Shown: positions 17,581-26,881 of the stretch, in pieces
Layout: each line of letters begins with the position of its first letter
Position numbering within the stretch: the first letter of the stretch is position 1
Source: JABMMZ01 sp964505065
GTDB taxonomy: Bacteria; Bacteroidota; Bacteroidia; NS11-12g; UBA955
Direction: 5' to 3'
Assembly: GCA_964505065.1 (NCBI GenBank)
Contig: CAZDGF010000009.1
Span: 1 to 64,000 of the forward strand
Length of the DNA: 64,000 nt
Made by a program: the position numbers and the translations under genes
The notes under the pieces: model-generated
Told to the model about the DNA's origin: nothing
Databases searched by the model: none
What the model saw: the letters and a program-made list of their open reading frames with translations, nothing else

Positions 17581-18657
17581 TTGTTTAAAAATAAATTCTA
17601 TATATTAATAAGTGTTTTTTTATTACTATCATGTAATAAGAAAAAAATAAATGAGCCTTTACAAATTGAAAATTGGAAAAAATTAAACTCTAATTTAATG
17701 TATAGCAAACAAATAGATACCCTAAAAAATGGCAATATAATTATTTATAACAATACAGGATTTGAGGTATTTGATAGTAAAACATTAAATTTAATCCAAA
17801 ACCAAAGTTTAAAGTTTAATTATATTGTTAATGATTATACTTACGTTTTGAACACAACTGTTATAGATAACTATTTAATTGTATTCAGAAAATTAAACAC
17901 TTTAGAAAGTGTATTTATGGTTTATGATTTTAACGGCAATAAAAACGTAAACGAAGCAATTTTGAATATTGATACAATTACTGAAATTTCAAAAAATAAT
18001 TTTAGTTGTAATTTGTCAAAAATGAAAAATAAAAATGGCAATTTTGATTTATTGGTTGAATATTACATTGATGAAAAATTTGTACTTTATTCTATAAATT
18101 TTGAACAACTTTTTAATAGATTCAACACAAATAATAGTTCATGTATAAAATTTGTTTCCGATTATTCTCAAGCAGCAAATCAATATTCTGAATTTATGAA
18201 AATTAGATTTGTATCAACAGATTTAAATGGAAATATCATTGCAACATTTAACCATGATTTTGGCAAAAATTTGGGAGGTTTAGTGTTTGATATTAAAGGA
18301 AATATAGTTGCAGAATTACCTACTAAAGGTAACTCTTTTTATTTAGAAAATAAATTGTATTCTATTAACAACTATGAAATTTACAAGTATTCAAACAATT
18401 ATCTTTCATCTGAAAAACTTATTATTCAAAATAACTTAATTCCTAAGGGAACAGATATAAAACCTTTGAATAACAAAAATTTATTTTATTTAAACAATGA
18501 CAAATTAATAACTTTAAATAATGAAGATTTCAAATTTAAAATTAATTCTTATTCTCATTTATCTGGCTACAATTTAAAATTACAAAACTCAAAATTTACT
18601 TTTGTTTCAAATTTGGAAAATGATATGTTTTATCTTCCAAATTCATCTTTGAAATAG
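17581..18657 (+). CDS. Hypothetical lipoprotein
   Basis: 358 residues starting at TTG; the signal peptide ends in a lipobox (FLLLSC, Cys18, then NKKK). The mature part is beta-rich with repeated patterns such as YDFNGNKN, DLNGNIIATFN and FDIKGNIVAELP that suggest a beta-propeller. It is Asn/Lys-rich with high AT codon use, as in fast-evolving surface proteins. It probably shares a transcript with the DUF4920 gene. Family not recognised. Confidence 0.65.
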   Translation: MFKNKFYILISVFLLLSCNKKKINEPLQIENWKKLNSNLMYSKQIDTLKNGNIIIYNNTGFEVFDSKTLNLIQNQSLKFNYIVNDYTYVLNTTVIDNYLIVFRKLNTLESVFMVYDFNGNKNVNEAILNIDTITEISKNNFSCNLSKMKNKNGNFDLLVEYYIDEKFVLYSINFEQLFNRFNTNNSSCIKFVSDYSQAANQYSEFMKIRFVSTDLNGNIIATFNHDFGKNLGGLVFDIKGNIVAELPTKGNSFYLENKLYSINNYEIYKYSNNYLSSEKLIIQNNLIPKGTDIKPLNNKNLFYLNNDKLITLNNEDFKFKINSYSHLSGYNLKLQNSKFTFVSNLENDMFYLPNSSLK

Positions 18658-18681
18658 AAGCAATCTAATACTCTTCCTCTC

Positions 18682-19866
18682 TTACTTTATCATCCCTCCC
18701 CATAAAAAATTATCGAAAGCTTGGTTTGGAAATTTGCCTATTACTTTGCCTTGTGTAATGTTTAAGTTTTTTGCTAAATTGAGCATTTTGCGGTTATCCG
18801 TTTCATAAGCAGTTTCTTTTACTTCGTAAGCTACTTTTTTATTTAAAATAAAATCTATCTCTTGTCCAGTTTTTAGCTGATAGTAAGCCAGATCGCCATA
18901 ATGGTGTAGCTGATTGTGTACCGCATTTTCAAATTTTGAACCGCTTCCAAGTTCGGCACAAATATTGGCTATGCCATTGTCGTAAAAATACAATTTTCTT
19001 GCTTTTACAATCTCCTTATCAGGACTTAATGAATATACAGGCAATGTTTTTATTAAATAGGTATTTTCTAATAAATCTATGTAATTATCTACAGTTTGCC
19101 TTGCTATTTTGGCACTTACAGCCAGTTTAGATACATCAATTTTATTGCCTATTCTACTGGCTAATAAGCGCACCAAATTATAAATATCTGCAGTTTTTCT
19201 AATATCTGCAAGCTGCATAATATCTATATTGATATACGAACTCAATATATCTTGTAAAATATCTGTTTTTTCTGCATTGGTTTTGGCTAAAGCCACTTGT
19301 GGAAAACCCCCAAACTGAATGTAATTTTCGTAGTGCAGTTTCAATCTATCATATTCGGCTGCAATATTTATAATACTTTCTAAAGCCTTGTTGTGCTTAT
19401 ATTTTACGCCATTAAACTCTAAATATTCACCAAAAGTTAATGGATATATTTCAAATATTTTTTTACGCCCTGCCATCGATTCTTGAAACTTATTTTTTAA
19501 ATAATAAGAACTTGAACCTGTAACAATAAATTTAATGTTATAGTGGTCGTTCAAATACTTAATAACACTTGGAATATTAGGCACCAATTGTATTTCATCT
19601 AAACATATCATTACCCTTTCCTTAAAATCAATGCCTTGTTGTTCTAAATATTGAATAGTTAGTTCATAATTATCGTACTCAAATATTTTACGGTAATTTA
19701 TACGTTCTAAATCAAAAAATAATTTTTGTTTGATAGGCGAAGCTTCCATTAGTTGCTTTACCAATGTGGTTTTACCTGTTCTGCGCATGCCTGTAAGCAC
19801 CGTTACTTGCTGCTTATCTAAGTGTGCATAAAGACTTTCAAATATATTTCTATTAAATTCCATCAT
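18682..19866 (-). CDS. AAA_14/DUF4143 ATPase
   Basis: 394 residues. The N-terminal AAA_14 domain has Walker A GMRRTGKTT (about 26-34), Walker B ICLDEIQ and a sensor TGSSSYYL; the C-terminal half is DUF4143, with a restriction-nuclease-like core (ELGSGSKFENAVHNQL, then the GQEIDFIL and YEVKET residues expected of a PD-(D/E)XK fold). Such stand-alone proteins are widespread in bacteria and archaea, often in many divergent copies, and their function is unsettled. The upstream spacer carries striking repeats. It is divergent from the malic enzyme gene. Confidence 0.88.
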   Translation of the reverse strand: MMEFNRNIFESLYAHLDKQQVTVLTGMRRTGKTTLVKQLMEASPIKQKLFFDLERINYRKIFEYDNYELTIQYLEQQGIDFKERVMICLDEIQLVPNIPSVIKYLNDHYNIKFIVTGSSSYYLKNKFQESMAGRKKIFEIYPLTFGEYLEFNGVKYKHNKALESIINIAAEYDRLKLHYENYIQFGGFPQVALAKTNAEKTDILQDILSSYINIDIMQLADIRKTADIYNLVRLLASRIGNKIDVSKLAVSAKIARQTVDNYIDLLENTYLIKTLPVYSLSPDKEIVKARKLYFYDNGIANICAELGSGSKFENAVHNQLHHYGDLAYYQLKTGQEIDFILNKKVAYEVKETAYETDNRKMLNLAKNLNITQGKVIGKFPNQAFDNFLWGGMIK

Positions 19867-19873
19867 ACTTTAA

Positions 19874-19968
19874 ACTATTTATACTGCAAATATATACTAT
19901 TTATAATTATTAATATAATTAATTATAAACTATTTTATAGTTATACTTTACAAATAGTAATACTATTT
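19874..19968. repeat. Phased ACTATTT repeats upstream of the AAA_14 ATPase
   Basis: ACTATTT occurs at 19874, 19896, 19929 and 19962 on the plus strand and once inverted (AAATAGT) at 19952. The direct copies are 22, 33 and 33 bp apart, that is multiples of 11 bp, so they face one side of the helix. This looks like a protein-binding array for autoregulation or an iteron-like site. Confidence 0.55.
19901..19930. repeat. AT-rich inverted repeat
   Basis: TTTATAATTA and TAATTATAAA are perfect inverted arms around a 10-bp AT spacer, nested within the phased ACTATTT array. Low sequence complexity weakens it. Confidence 0.4.
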
Positions 19969-19977
19969 GTAAAGTAT
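19943..19977. repeat. Perfect 16-bp inverted repeat
   Basis: Arms ATACTTTACAAATAGT and ACTATTTGTAAAGTAT around AAT. It contains two of the ACTATTT units back to back. It could be a dimer operator or cruciform; there is no T-tract, so a terminator is unlikely. Confidence 0.6.
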
Positions 19978-20096
19978 TTTATTTATATTGCTGATTATCA
20001 ATATTATAATAATATTAAAAATTAGTAGTTTTGAGCAGGCAATATGATTTTATTTTAATCTATCAAAAAAATAGCCTTAATTCGCATTGCAAAATT

Positions 20097-22361
20097 ATGT
20101 CTATTTCTAAACTACAACAAGACGCATTGGATTACCACAGCCAAGGCAAACCTGGTAAAATTGAAGTTATTCCCACAAAACCAACACAAACAAAAAGAGA
20201 TTTAAGCCTTGCCTACTCGCCAGGTGTTGCCGAGCCTTGCTTAAAAATAGCTGAAAACGTAGAAGATGTATATAAATACACTGCCAAAGGCAATTTAGTA
20301 GCGGTAATAAGCAATGGTACAGCCGTTTTGGGCTTGGGCGATATTGGTGCAGAAGCCAGTAAACCTGTAATGGAGGGCAAAGGTGTTTTATTTAAAATAT
20401 TTGCCGATATAGATGTATTTGATATTGAGCTTAACACTAAAGACATTGAAGGTTTTATAGCTTGTGTAAAAGCATTGGAACCCACTTTTGGAGGTATAAA
20501 TTTAGAAGATATAAAAGCCCCAGAATGTTTTGAAATAGAGGAACGTTTAAAAGCAGAGCTTAAAATTCCTATAATGCACGATGACCAGCATGGTACGGCT
20601 ATTATAAGCGGTGCAGCTTTGCTCAATGCTTTAGAATTGGTAAATAAGCCTATTGATAAAATAAAAATGGTGGTGAATGGTGCAGGTGCAAGTGCTATGA
20701 GTTGTAGCAAATTATTTTTATCGCTTGGGGTAAAAAAAGAAAACCTTATAATGTTAGATAGCAAAGGAACTTTAAACCCTCGCAGAACAGATTTAGACAA
20801 ATACAAAGATTTTTTTGTAAACAATACAACCATAGAAACATTGGAAGAGGCTATGAAAGGTGCAGATGTATTTGTAGGGCTTTCTAAAGCCAATATTTTA
20901 AGCCAAGATATGGTGCGTAGTATGGCAAAAGACCCTATTGTATTTGCAATGGCAAACCCCGACCCCGAAATTACCTATGAATTAGCAATTGCCGCTCGAG
21001 AGGATATTATTATGGCTACAGGCAGAAGTGATTATCCCAACCAAGTAAACAATGTATTGGGTTTTCCATTTATTTTTAGAGGCGCATTAGATGTTAGAGC
21101 AACTACCATTAATGAAGAAATGAAACTGGCTGCTGTGCGAGCCATAGCCAGTCTTGCTAAAGAACCTGTGCCAGATAGCGTAATGAAAGCCTATAATGAA
21201 AACAGTGTAGAATTTGGCAGAACCTATATTATACCAAAACCTATAGACCCTCGCCTAATAGAAACCGTAAGCCCTGCCGTGGCAAAAGCAGCAATGGAAA
21301 GCGGTGTAGCAAAAAAACCGATAGAAGATTGGGATAAATATAAATTAGAATTGCGTAATCGATTGGGGTTAGATAACCGATTTATTCGCAGAATAATGAC
21401 AACAGCACGCAAGCAACCTAAGCGTGTAGTATTTGCCGAGGCCGATAATCTTAAAATATTAAAAGCCGCACAAATAGCTAAGGAAGAAGGCATAGCTATT
21501 CCTATTTTATTGGGCAATGTAGAAAAAATAAAATCTTTATTAATAGAGAACAGCATAGATTTAGGCGATGTAAAAATAATTGACCCATTAGTAGAAGATG
21601 CAAAAAGAGAATACTTTGGCAATAAATTTTTTACCAAACGCCAACGCAAAGGCATTAATGTATACGAGGCAAACAAACTAATGCGCGATAGAAACTACTA
21701 CGGCTGTATGATGGTAAACCAAGGCGAGGGCGATGCCTTTATTTCTGGATTAACCAAAAACTATCCAAAATCTTTAAAACCTGCTTTACAAATAGTTGGC
21801 AAAGAAGATGGCATTACCAAAATAGCAGGAATGTATATCATTATGACCAAAAAAGGACCATACTTTTTTGCAGATACCACAGTAAATGTAAACCCTACTG
21901 CCGAAGAGCTTGTAGAAATAGCTAAAATGACCCATGCCGAAGTTAAAAAAATGGGTGTAAACCCAACTATTGCTATGTTGAGTTATAGCAATTTTGGCAG
22001 CGCACAAGGCGAAATACCAGAAAAAGCAGCAAAAGCAGTTTCAATTCTTCATAAACAATACCCCGAAATAACTATAGATGGCGATATACAAGCCAACTTT
22101 GCTATGAACAATGATATGCTTACAGAAAATTTTCCTTTTAGTACCTTGGTAAATAAAGAAGTAAATACCTTTATTTTTCCAAACCTTGCAGCAGGGAATA
22201 TTGCCTATAAATTTGCACAAAGCTTTGGCGCAGCAGAAAGCATGGGACCCGTTTTACTAGGCTTTAACAAATCAGTACATTTTCTGCAATTGGGCAGCAG
22301 TGTGCGCGAAATTGTAAATATGGTAGCCGTTGCGGTTTTAGATGCACAAGGGAAAAAATAA
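20097..22361 (+). CDS. maeB: NADP-dependent malic enzyme with phosphotransacetylase-like domain
   Basis: 754 residues. The N-terminal malic domain has TKRDLSLAYSPGVAEPC and DIGAEASKPVMEGK; an NAD(P)-binding domain follows (VNGAGASAMS); from about 430 a phosphotransacetylase-like domain completes the MaeB architecture. It decarboxylates malate to pyruvate with NADPH; the C-terminal domain is usually regulatory (acetyl-CoA). The start at 20097 (MSISKLQQDALDYH) matches the family; the longer frame from 20031 lies in the spacer. A possible stem follows the gene at 22393-22419. Confidence 0.95.
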   Translation: MSISKLQQDALDYHSQGKPGKIEVIPTKPTQTKRDLSLAYSPGVAEPCLKIAENVEDVYKYTAKGNLVAVISNGTAVLGLGDIGAEASKPVMEGKGVLFKIFADIDVFDIELNTKDIEGFIACVKALEPTFGGINLEDIKAPECFEIEERLKAELKIPIMHDDQHGTAIISGAALLNALELVNKPIDKIKMVVNGAGASAMSCSKLFLSLGVKKENLIMLDSKGTLNPRRTDLDKYKDFFVNNTTIETLEEAMKGADVFVGLSKANILSQDMVRSMAKDPIVFAMANPDPEITYELAIAAREDIIMATGRSDYPNQVNNVLGFPFIFRGALDVRATTINEEMKLAAVRAIASLAKEPVPDSVMKAYNENSVEFGRTYIIPKPIDPRLIETVSPAVAKAAMESGVAKKPIEDWDKYKLELRNRLGLDNRFIRRIMTTARKQPKRVVFAEADNLKILKAAQIAKEEGIAIPILLGNVEKIKSLLIENSIDLGDVKIIDPLVEDAKREYFGNKFFTKRQRKGINVYEANKLMRDRNYYGCMMVNQGEGDAFISGLTKNYPKSLKPALQIVGKEDGITKIAGMYIIMTKKGPYFFADTTVNVNPTAEELVEIAKMTHAEVKKMGVNPTIAMLSYSNFGSAQGEIPEKAAKAVSILHKQYPEITIDGDIQANFAMNNDMLTENFPFSTLVNKEVNTFIFPNLAAGNIAYKFAQSFGAAESMGPVLLGFNKSVHFLQLGSSVREIVNMVAVAVLDAQGKK

Positions 22362-22392
22362 GTTATTGGTTAGTTGTTATTAGTTAATTGTT

Positions 22393-22419
22393 CGTTCATT
22401 GAGTTTGTTGAAATGAACG
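22393..22419 (+). terminator. Weak hairpin after maeB
   Basis: Arms CGTTCATT and AATGAACG with an 11-nt loop, followed by a T-rich stretch. Plausible 3' end of the maeB transcript. Confidence 0.4.
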
Positions 22420-22440
22420 TTTAATATTAGATTTATGTAA

Positions 22441-22917
22441 ATGAAAAAAATAATATTGATATTAGCCCTTTTTTCTGCAAATCTTGCTTTTAGCCAAAAG
22501 CAAATTGTAGCAGTTTTAGGAATAGAATGAGTAGATAGTCTTGAAGGCGATTTTTCTTTTAAAGATACTTGGAGTTATCCTGAAGGTGTTGGTCTAAACA
22601 ATTTTGGACAATTAAGTTGCGATGGTTTTTGCCCTTATGAAGCCGATAGAATGAAAGACACTTTAGGACAAATTCATGACGATTCTTTAACCTCATTTTA
22701 CAAAATTGTAGATACAACACACCAGTATTACACTATTAGTTGCGATGCTTGGTGCTACGAATGGGTAGGTACAAATTTTATAACAGTAAAAAGAAAGAAT
22801 GAAAAAGAGGAGTTTTGTTATACAACGAATAATGTAGGTACACATAGTAGTTTGAGAATTGATATATTAGGAGATTTGAGTAATCACAGAATTTGTTTAA
22901 CCCAAATTAATCAATAG
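22441..22917 (+). pseudogene. Interrupted gene for a small secreted protein
   Basis: A 159-codon frame opens with ATG and a good signal peptide (IILILALFSANLAFSQ) but has TGA as codon 30 (22528-22530). The same frame continues without break for 129 codons (FGQLSCDGFCPYEADR, CDAWCYEWVG) to a TAG. TGG to TGA is a one-base change. The last codons (TQINQ and the stop) lie inside the left end of the 145-bp mobile element starting at 22901, so the natural C-terminus is probably lost too. The part after 22651 could still be translated from an internal Met. Family not recognised. Confidence 0.65.
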
Positions 22918-23045
22918 TAGATTTGAAAAATTGAACTATTTGATTTAGTTGGGATTAACCCCGATTTAAAAATTGCAATTATGTTTTGTAAAAACATGAT
23001 TTGCAATTTGTTATTCGATTCAGCAATTCTATTGCTGAATTTGGG
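22901..23045 (-). mobile_element. 145-bp MITE-like element, copy A (inverted)
   Basis: Ends CCCAAATT and AATTTGGG; flanked on both sides by TTTAA, a perfect 5-bp target duplication. On the minus strand it matches copies at 42084 and 51101 over the full 145 bp with a few substitutions. It contains two hairpins and no ORF, so it is non-autonomous. It sits between two broken genes and supplies the stop codon of the left one. Confidence 0.82.
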
Positions 23046-23062
23046 TTTAATACTATATTGCC

Positions 23063-23431
23063 TTATTTATCTCTAATCTTTAGTTCTATTTTATAATTAT
23101 TAGGACGAATAAAATACTGGCTATCATTTTTCGTAATCATACCTCCTGTAATATCCATTTCATATTGTTTAATTACAGAATCAGGGGCATTAAATTGTAT
23201 TAAATTATAAATGCCTGTATATAAATAATTTGTATTTGAGGCAAATAAATTTAGTTTTTCTTCTTATATAATAATGGTGTTGTTTTGTGTAATGGTATTT
23301 GACAATACAGTTATAGAAGTAATATTAGTGCTATCAAATATTGTTTTATCCTCATTGTGTTGGGCATTCTTGCTTGCTTGAGTGTAAGAAACTAAAGCGA
23401 CACAAATTAATTTGCCAAAGTATTTATTCAT
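23063..23431 (-). pseudogene. Interrupted gene with a GldM-C-terminal-like domain
   Basis: A 123-codon minus-strand frame: ATG at 23431, N-terminal signal-like segment, then TAA at codon 56 (23264-23266), after which the frame stays open to TAA at 23063. The second half (NYLYTGIYNLIQFNAP, ITGGMITKNDSQYFIRP) resembles the repeated beta domains of GldM, a type IX secretion/gliding protein. The single stop, the short size and the neighbouring broken gene point to decay. Assignment to GldM-like domains is by eye. Confidence 0.55.
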
Positions 23432-23514
23432 GTTTAAATGTATTTAATTTTTTGCATTTTAGCTTACTAATCTAACAGCATAGGAAATAGGCATTATAAA
23501 GGGGCAATATTTTT

Positions 23515-25029
23515 TTATTCTACCCTTTCTAGCCTTATCATATAATCGCCCACTTGTAGGCTATTTACAATAACCATACCGCTTATAACTTGAGCAAAAA
23601 TAGTGTATCGTCCATCTAAATGCGGGGTATAAGTGTGGGTTATAAAAAATTGAACCCCTTCGCTATCCATACCGGCACTGGCTATACCTACACTACCTGG
23701 CTTATAGCTTAAAAAATTGCTAACTTCTGTTCGTTGGCTCCAGTTTAAAGCGCCCCAACCATCGCCACGAGGGCAGCCGCCTTGTACCACAAAATTGGGC
23801 ACCATTCTGTGAAAAAATTTGCCATTGTAATAGCCGCTATCTACCAATTGTAAAAAATTAGCCACCGTAGCAGGGGCATCGTTTACCTTACATTCCAATA
23901 TTATTTCGCCCTTATTGGTTAAAATACGCACCTTTTGGTTTTCTTTTATTTTGGCTACGTTTTGCCAGTTTATGGGGCGGTTGAATGGCGGTGGGCTATA
24001 AGTATATTTTTGATTATAAAGCTGCGCTATTGTTTTATCAATATCTGCCAAAGCTTCAAAATCTTGAGGCATTTGTAAAAACTTTTTCATTATAACCAAT
24101 TCAGGTAGTATATCCTTTTTGTTTTTTAAAAATAATGAATCTTTTCTTATCTGCTCGCAAGCTATAGATATAAAGGCAGGGTTGCGTGTACGAATATAGG
24201 TAATCAGCATTTTTTCTCTAAAAAGCTGCTGCATGGTATCTTTTAAATATTCTTCGGCTACGTATGTTTTAAGCGCATCGGAAGCATTTTCTGTAAACAC
24301 AAAATCTACCAAATAGCCATTTTTTATGTCGCATTTTTTCATAAATGCTATTTGCTCATAAGGATTTGAAATTGTAATCAACGAATCGAAAATGGCTTTG
24401 TTAGAAAGTTTATAAATTGGCTTTTCTTCCGCTTGAATAGTTTGTTTACCAATATATAGTTCTGCTAATTCTTTATTTTCGGGCAAGATAATATTGGGCA
24501 TACTATTTAATACATATTGTTTCAAATTTATGCTTGATATTTTTTTTCTTTTGGCTTGCAACAATGCCTTTAAATATGGCGTTAAAAGGCTATCATTCTG
24601 AGGTAAATTTTCTTCAAAAAAAACTATTGCGTTGGTATTTGCACTTTTGCCAATAGCTTCCATTAATACGTTTTTTACCTTTGTGTTTTTTTCTTTTTTA
24701 TAAGCTGCTATTAGTTGATTGCAAAATTTTGCATTGCGCAATTGCCCAATAGCATAGGCGGCTGCCATTCTTATTTCTGTAAATTTTTCTACTTTTAGGC
24801 GGTTAAATAAATGGGGTGTAATGGTGCTATCTTGCACGCTGGCATAAGCTAAAACGGCTGTATATCTGTAAAAAGCATTTTTAGAGGTTAAATAAGGTAA
24901 TAGCAATTTTGATTGCCTTTTATCTTGCAAATCATAAATTTTTTGTTGGGTAATATCTGTAAATTTATTTTGTGCAATATTGTTTAAACTAAAGCAGCAT
25001 AAGGCACAAAAGGCAAAAATTATTTTCAT
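23515..25029 (-). CDS. Peptidylprolyl isomerase with N-terminal HEAT-like repeats
   Basis: 504 residues. Signal peptide (IIFAFCALCCFSLNNIAQ), then alpha-helical HEAT-like repeats (about 25-330: YTAVLAYASVQDSTITPHLF, MAAAYAIGQLRNAKF), then a cyclophilin domain (about 345-504) with FFHRMVPNFVVQGG, GSVGIASAGMDSEGVQFFI and HLDGRYTIFAQV. The catalytic Arg and the QFFIT segment are present, so isomerase activity is likely. It works in the periplasm as a folding factor. The start at 25029 is chosen because the upstream eight residues do not suit a signal peptide. Confidence 0.9.
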   Translation of the reverse strand: MKIIFAFCALCCFSLNNIAQNKFTDITQQKIYDLQDKRQSKLLLPYLTSKNAFYRYTAVLAYASVQDSTITPHLFNRLKVEKFTEIRMAAAYAIGQLRNAKFCNQLIAAYKKEKNTKVKNVLMEAIGKSANTNAIVFFEENLPQNDSLLTPYLKALLQAKRKKISSINLKQYVLNSMPNIILPENKELAELYIGKQTIQAEEKPIYKLSNKAIFDSLITISNPYEQIAFMKKCDIKNGYLVDFVFTENASDALKTYVAEEYLKDTMQQLFREKMLITYIRTRNPAFISIACEQIRKDSLFLKNKKDILPELVIMKKFLQMPQDFEALADIDKTIAQLYNQKYTYSPPPFNRPINWQNVAKIKENQKVRILTNKGEIILECKVNDAPATVANFLQLVDSGYYNGKFFHRMVPNFVVQGGCPRGDGWGALNWSQRTEVSNFLSYKPGSVGIASAGMDSEGVQFFITHTYTPHLDGRYTIFAQVISGMVIVNSLQVGDYMIRLERVE

Positions 25030-25090
25030 ATATAAATGGGTAAAACTATACAAAATTAAAACAATAGTGCATATAAACTAAAATTTTATT

Positions 25091-25098
25091 TAATTTCG
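25091..25098 (+). promoter_or_regulatory. Promoter-like box of the Omp85-type gene
   Basis: TAATTTCG, one base from TAnnTTTG, 16 nt before the ATG at 25115. Confidence 0.3.
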
Positions 25099-25114
25099 TT
25101 CATTCTTATTTTGA

Positions 25115-26881
25115 ATGAAAAAAATATGTTTAATAATTATACTTGTTGGTTTTAAACACTTGGTGTATTGCCAACAATACCTATTAAGCGTATCCGAAAA
25201 TACTTTAAACTTTAAAATACAAACCAAGGGCGATAGCATATTTCATTTAATGCAATTAAAAAAAATGAATAACTACTACAAAGCCAATGGATATGCCACT
25301 TTTAATTTAGATACTTTAGATTGGAACTATAAAAACAAACAACTCAATGCTACTATTTTTATAGGTAAAAAATATACTATTCAACAACTTACTATTTTGC
25401 CCGATACCCTTTTTTTACAAGATAAATTAAGTCTAATTTCACGCTATAAAAACAATGAATTAGACACACAAAACATACAAAAATTAGCCAATACTATTTT
25501 AACCCAATTAGAAAACAATGGCTATCCTTTTGCTGCCGTAAATAGCAATATTATGGTTAAAAATAATACTACAAGTGTAAATTTACAAATAGATAAAGGG
25601 GCGTTTTTTATATTCGACACTTTAAATATTGAAGGCAAAATAAAAGTTAAAAAAAGTTTTTTAGAAGCCTATACAGGTCAAAAACATGGTAAAGCTTACA
25701 ACGAAGAATTGTTTATAAAATCTTTTTCCAAACTCAATCAATTGCCTTTTTTATCCTCAATTCGCAATCCGCAAATGGCATTTGTAAATGGTGGCTTTGC
25801 CCGCCCTTTTTTGTATTTAGAAAAGAAAAAAGCCGACCAAATAAATGGTATAATTGGTTTAGCACCCAGCAATACTGCCAATTCAAATAATCCACCTTTG
25901 GCATTTACAGGCGAATTTTTATTGAAACTCAATAATTTATTTAGAAGCGGAAAAATGTTGATGATAAATTGGCGAAGCTTTAAGGCACGCTCGCAAGAGT
26001 TAAAAACAGGCTTTAATTACCCATATCTATTAGGCAAACCCTTAGGAATAGATTTGGCTTTAGATGTACTAAAATTCGATACACTTTTTACCACACTTTT
26101 TAGGCAAATTGGTTTTCAATACTACACATCGGGTATTAATGGGCTAAAAGTGTTTTACAATGTAAACTCTACAAACCTTAATACAGTAGATACCAATGCC
26201 ATAAAAACAAGCAAAACATTTCCTGCCACAAATGCCATATCAGTAAGCCAATATGGTGTAAGTGCTAATTTTAATTTGTTAGATTACCGTTTCAATCCGC
26301 AAAAAGGTTGGTGGATAGACGGTTTTATTTCCGCAGGTACAAAACAAATTTTAAAAGACAATAAAATAGAAAGCATTCGTTTTGGCACCATGCCAAATAC
26401 CTATAATTTATACGACTCTACAACGCTAAAAACAACGCAATACCGCTTAAAATTGAAAGCAGATAAATTTATACCTATTGCTGTAAAAAGCACATTTAAA
26501 ATTGGCATTGATTTGGAACAAATAGTAGCCCCTCAAATATATTTTAACGAAGTATTAAGAGTAGGTGGAATAAATTCTTTAAAAGGATTTAACGAACAGA
26601 GTATATTTGCAACAAATTTCAATATGCTTGAGTTTGAGTACCGCTACCTTTTAAGTACCAACTCGCACATAAAAGCATTTTGGAATGGCGCATATTATGA
26701 AGATAAAAGTTTTGGTAAAAAAAATAACACTTACGATACACCTTGGGGCTTTGGCTTGGGTGCAAATTTAGAAACACGTGCAGGCATTTTATCCATTATA
26801 TACGCGCTTGGCAAGGAAAAAGGCAATAATTTCGACCTTCGTACAGGAAAAATACATTTTGGACTTAGCAGTTATTTTTAA
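25115..26881 (+). CDS. Omp85/BamA-superfamily outer-membrane protein
   Basis: 588 residues: signal peptide (to YCQQ), POTRA-like segments (about 45-190, with NNYYKANGYA and LENNGYPFAAV) and a C-terminal 16-strand-type barrel ending in Phe (LSSYF). The RVGGINSLKGFNEQS segment corresponds to the conserved barrel motif of the family. It is smaller than BamA (two to three POTRA repeats), so it may be a TamA- or ShlB-like translocator, or a Bacteroidota surface-export partner. It overlaps the next gene. Confidence 0.82.
   Translation: MKKICLIIILVGFKHLVYCQQYLLSVSENTLNFKIQTKGDSIFHLMQLKKMNNYYKANGYATFNLDTLDWNYKNKQLNATIFIGKKYTIQQLTILPDTLFLQDKLSLISRYKNNELDTQNIQKLANTILTQLENNGYPFAAVNSNIMVKNNTTSVNLQIDKGAFFIFDTLNIEGKIKVKKSFLEAYTGQKHGKAYNEELFIKSFSKLNQLPFLSSIRNPQMAFVNGGFARPFLYLEKKKADQINGIIGLAPSNTANSNNPPLAFTGEFLLKLNNLFRSGKMLMINWRSFKARSQELKTGFNYPYLLGKPLGIDLALDVLKFDTLFTTLFRQIGFQYYTSGINGLKVFYNVNSTNLNTVDTNAIKTSKTFPATNAISVSQYGVSANFNLLDYRFNPQKGWWIDGFISAGTKQILKDNKIESIRFGTMPNTYNLYDSTTLKTTQYRLKLKADKFIPIAVKSTFKIGIDLEQIVAPQIYFNEVLRVGGINSLKGFNEQSIFATNFNMLEFEYRYLLSTNSHIKAFWNGAYYEDKSFGKKNNTYDTPWGFGLGANLETRAGILSIIYALGKEKGNNFDLRTGKIHFGLSSYF

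Noticed and set aside
20213..20893. 226-codon minus-strand ORF inside maeB
   Set aside because: Lies wholly within a well-conserved enzyme on the other strand; no start context or motif.
22528..22530. TGA as a selenocysteine codon
   Set aside because: No SECIS-like hairpin is evident after the TGA, the residue before and after give no redox motif, and the neighbouring gene is also broken by a TAA.
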